Below, piece after piece: positions 63,963 through 64,000 of a DNA stretch of 64,000 nt. The notes under the pieces were generated by a model that saw only the letters and a list, made by a program, of their open reading frames with translations, was not told the origin of the DNA and did no database searches. A program made the position numbers and the translations under genes. The first letter of the stretch is position 1. Each line of letters begins with the position of its first letter. This stretch comes from Hyphomicrobiales bacterium (GTDB lineage: Bacteria > Pseudomonadota > Alphaproteobacteria > Rhizobiales > Rhizobiaceae), in assembly GCA_900472605.1 (NCBI GenBank), contig UCJD01000049.1, positions 1 to 64,000 of the forward strand, given 5' to 3'.

Positions 63963-64000
63963 ATTCGGATTGGCTGCGATCCTATCTCGACCAGATGGAA
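63959..64000 (+). CDS. HEPN toxin, HepT-like, copy 2 (cut by window end)
   Basis: ATG 63959 overlaps the copy-2 antitoxin stop (ATGA). The first 14 codons read MNSDWLRSYLDQME, like the N-terminus of DUF86 proteins. The rest is outside the window, so catalytic residues cannot be checked. Confidence 0.75.
   Translation, partial: MNSDWLRSYLDQME

Overview
The window reads as chromosomal or large-replicon DNA of a Rhizobiaceae member (Agrobacterium/Rhizobium/Neorhizobium group). The strongest evidence is an intact gbpR-chvE-gguA-gguB-gguC locus, the sugar-sensing and sugar-uptake operon known from Agrobacterium. A GGAA-N6-TTCC site of the rhizobial IolR type, a CtrA-type TTAA-N7-TTAA box and uniformly GC-rich coding sequence agree with this. 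There are no rRNA genes and no CRISPR array. The only tRNA is tRNA-Arg(CCG).

Layout. 1-4 kb: a MarR regulator followed by an overlapping FUSC / DUF1656 / HlyD export operon. 4-8 kb: a class III nucleotide cyclase, two GNAT acetyltransferases and small proteins of unknown function. 8.4-23.6 kb: a sulfatase locus. It holds a membrane-spanning winged-helix/TPR regulator, an outer-membrane channel, a periplasmic HAD phosphatase, a formylglycine-generating enzyme (FGE) with its catalytic Cys pair, a DUF1254/DUF1214 protein, a six-gene MoxR/DUF58/DUF4381/vWA/BatD cluster and a secreted Cys-type sulfatase. Five copies of one DNA element, built around TTTACCGTTGCGTACTT, lie upstream of the transcription units of this locus and always point toward the downstream gene. 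This is the best candidate for an undescribed system.

23.7-26.9 kb looks accessory: two tandem paralogues of an unrecognised glycosyltransferase-like family, an AT-rich patch, a small secreted protein, and a frameshifted tyrosine-recombinase remnant beside tRNA-Arg. 27-45 kb is sugar catabolism: xylFHG with a divergent ROK regulator, an acyltransferase, inositol dehydrogenase, gbpR, and chvE-gguABC followed by an aldehyde dehydrogenase and an IlvD/Edd-type sugar-acid dehydratase. The last genes fit oxidative, non-phosphorylating breakdown of L-arabinose and related sugars to 2-oxoglutarate.

45-52 kb: small genes, then two sets of transglutaminase-like genes, one with the circularly permuted ATP-grasp and alpha-E partners that suggest peptide ligation. 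52-60 kb: an EamA exporter, a DEAD-box helicase, a Tyr/Pro-rich secreted protein, a large hybrid histidine kinase, and divergently arranged mnmD and mnmC2-like tRNA modification genes. 60-63 kb: a DUF1045 protein followed by the purine catabolism genes puuE and uraD. The window ends in a tandemly duplicated MNT/HEPN (MntA/HepT-like) toxin-antitoxin module; the second HepT runs off the edge.
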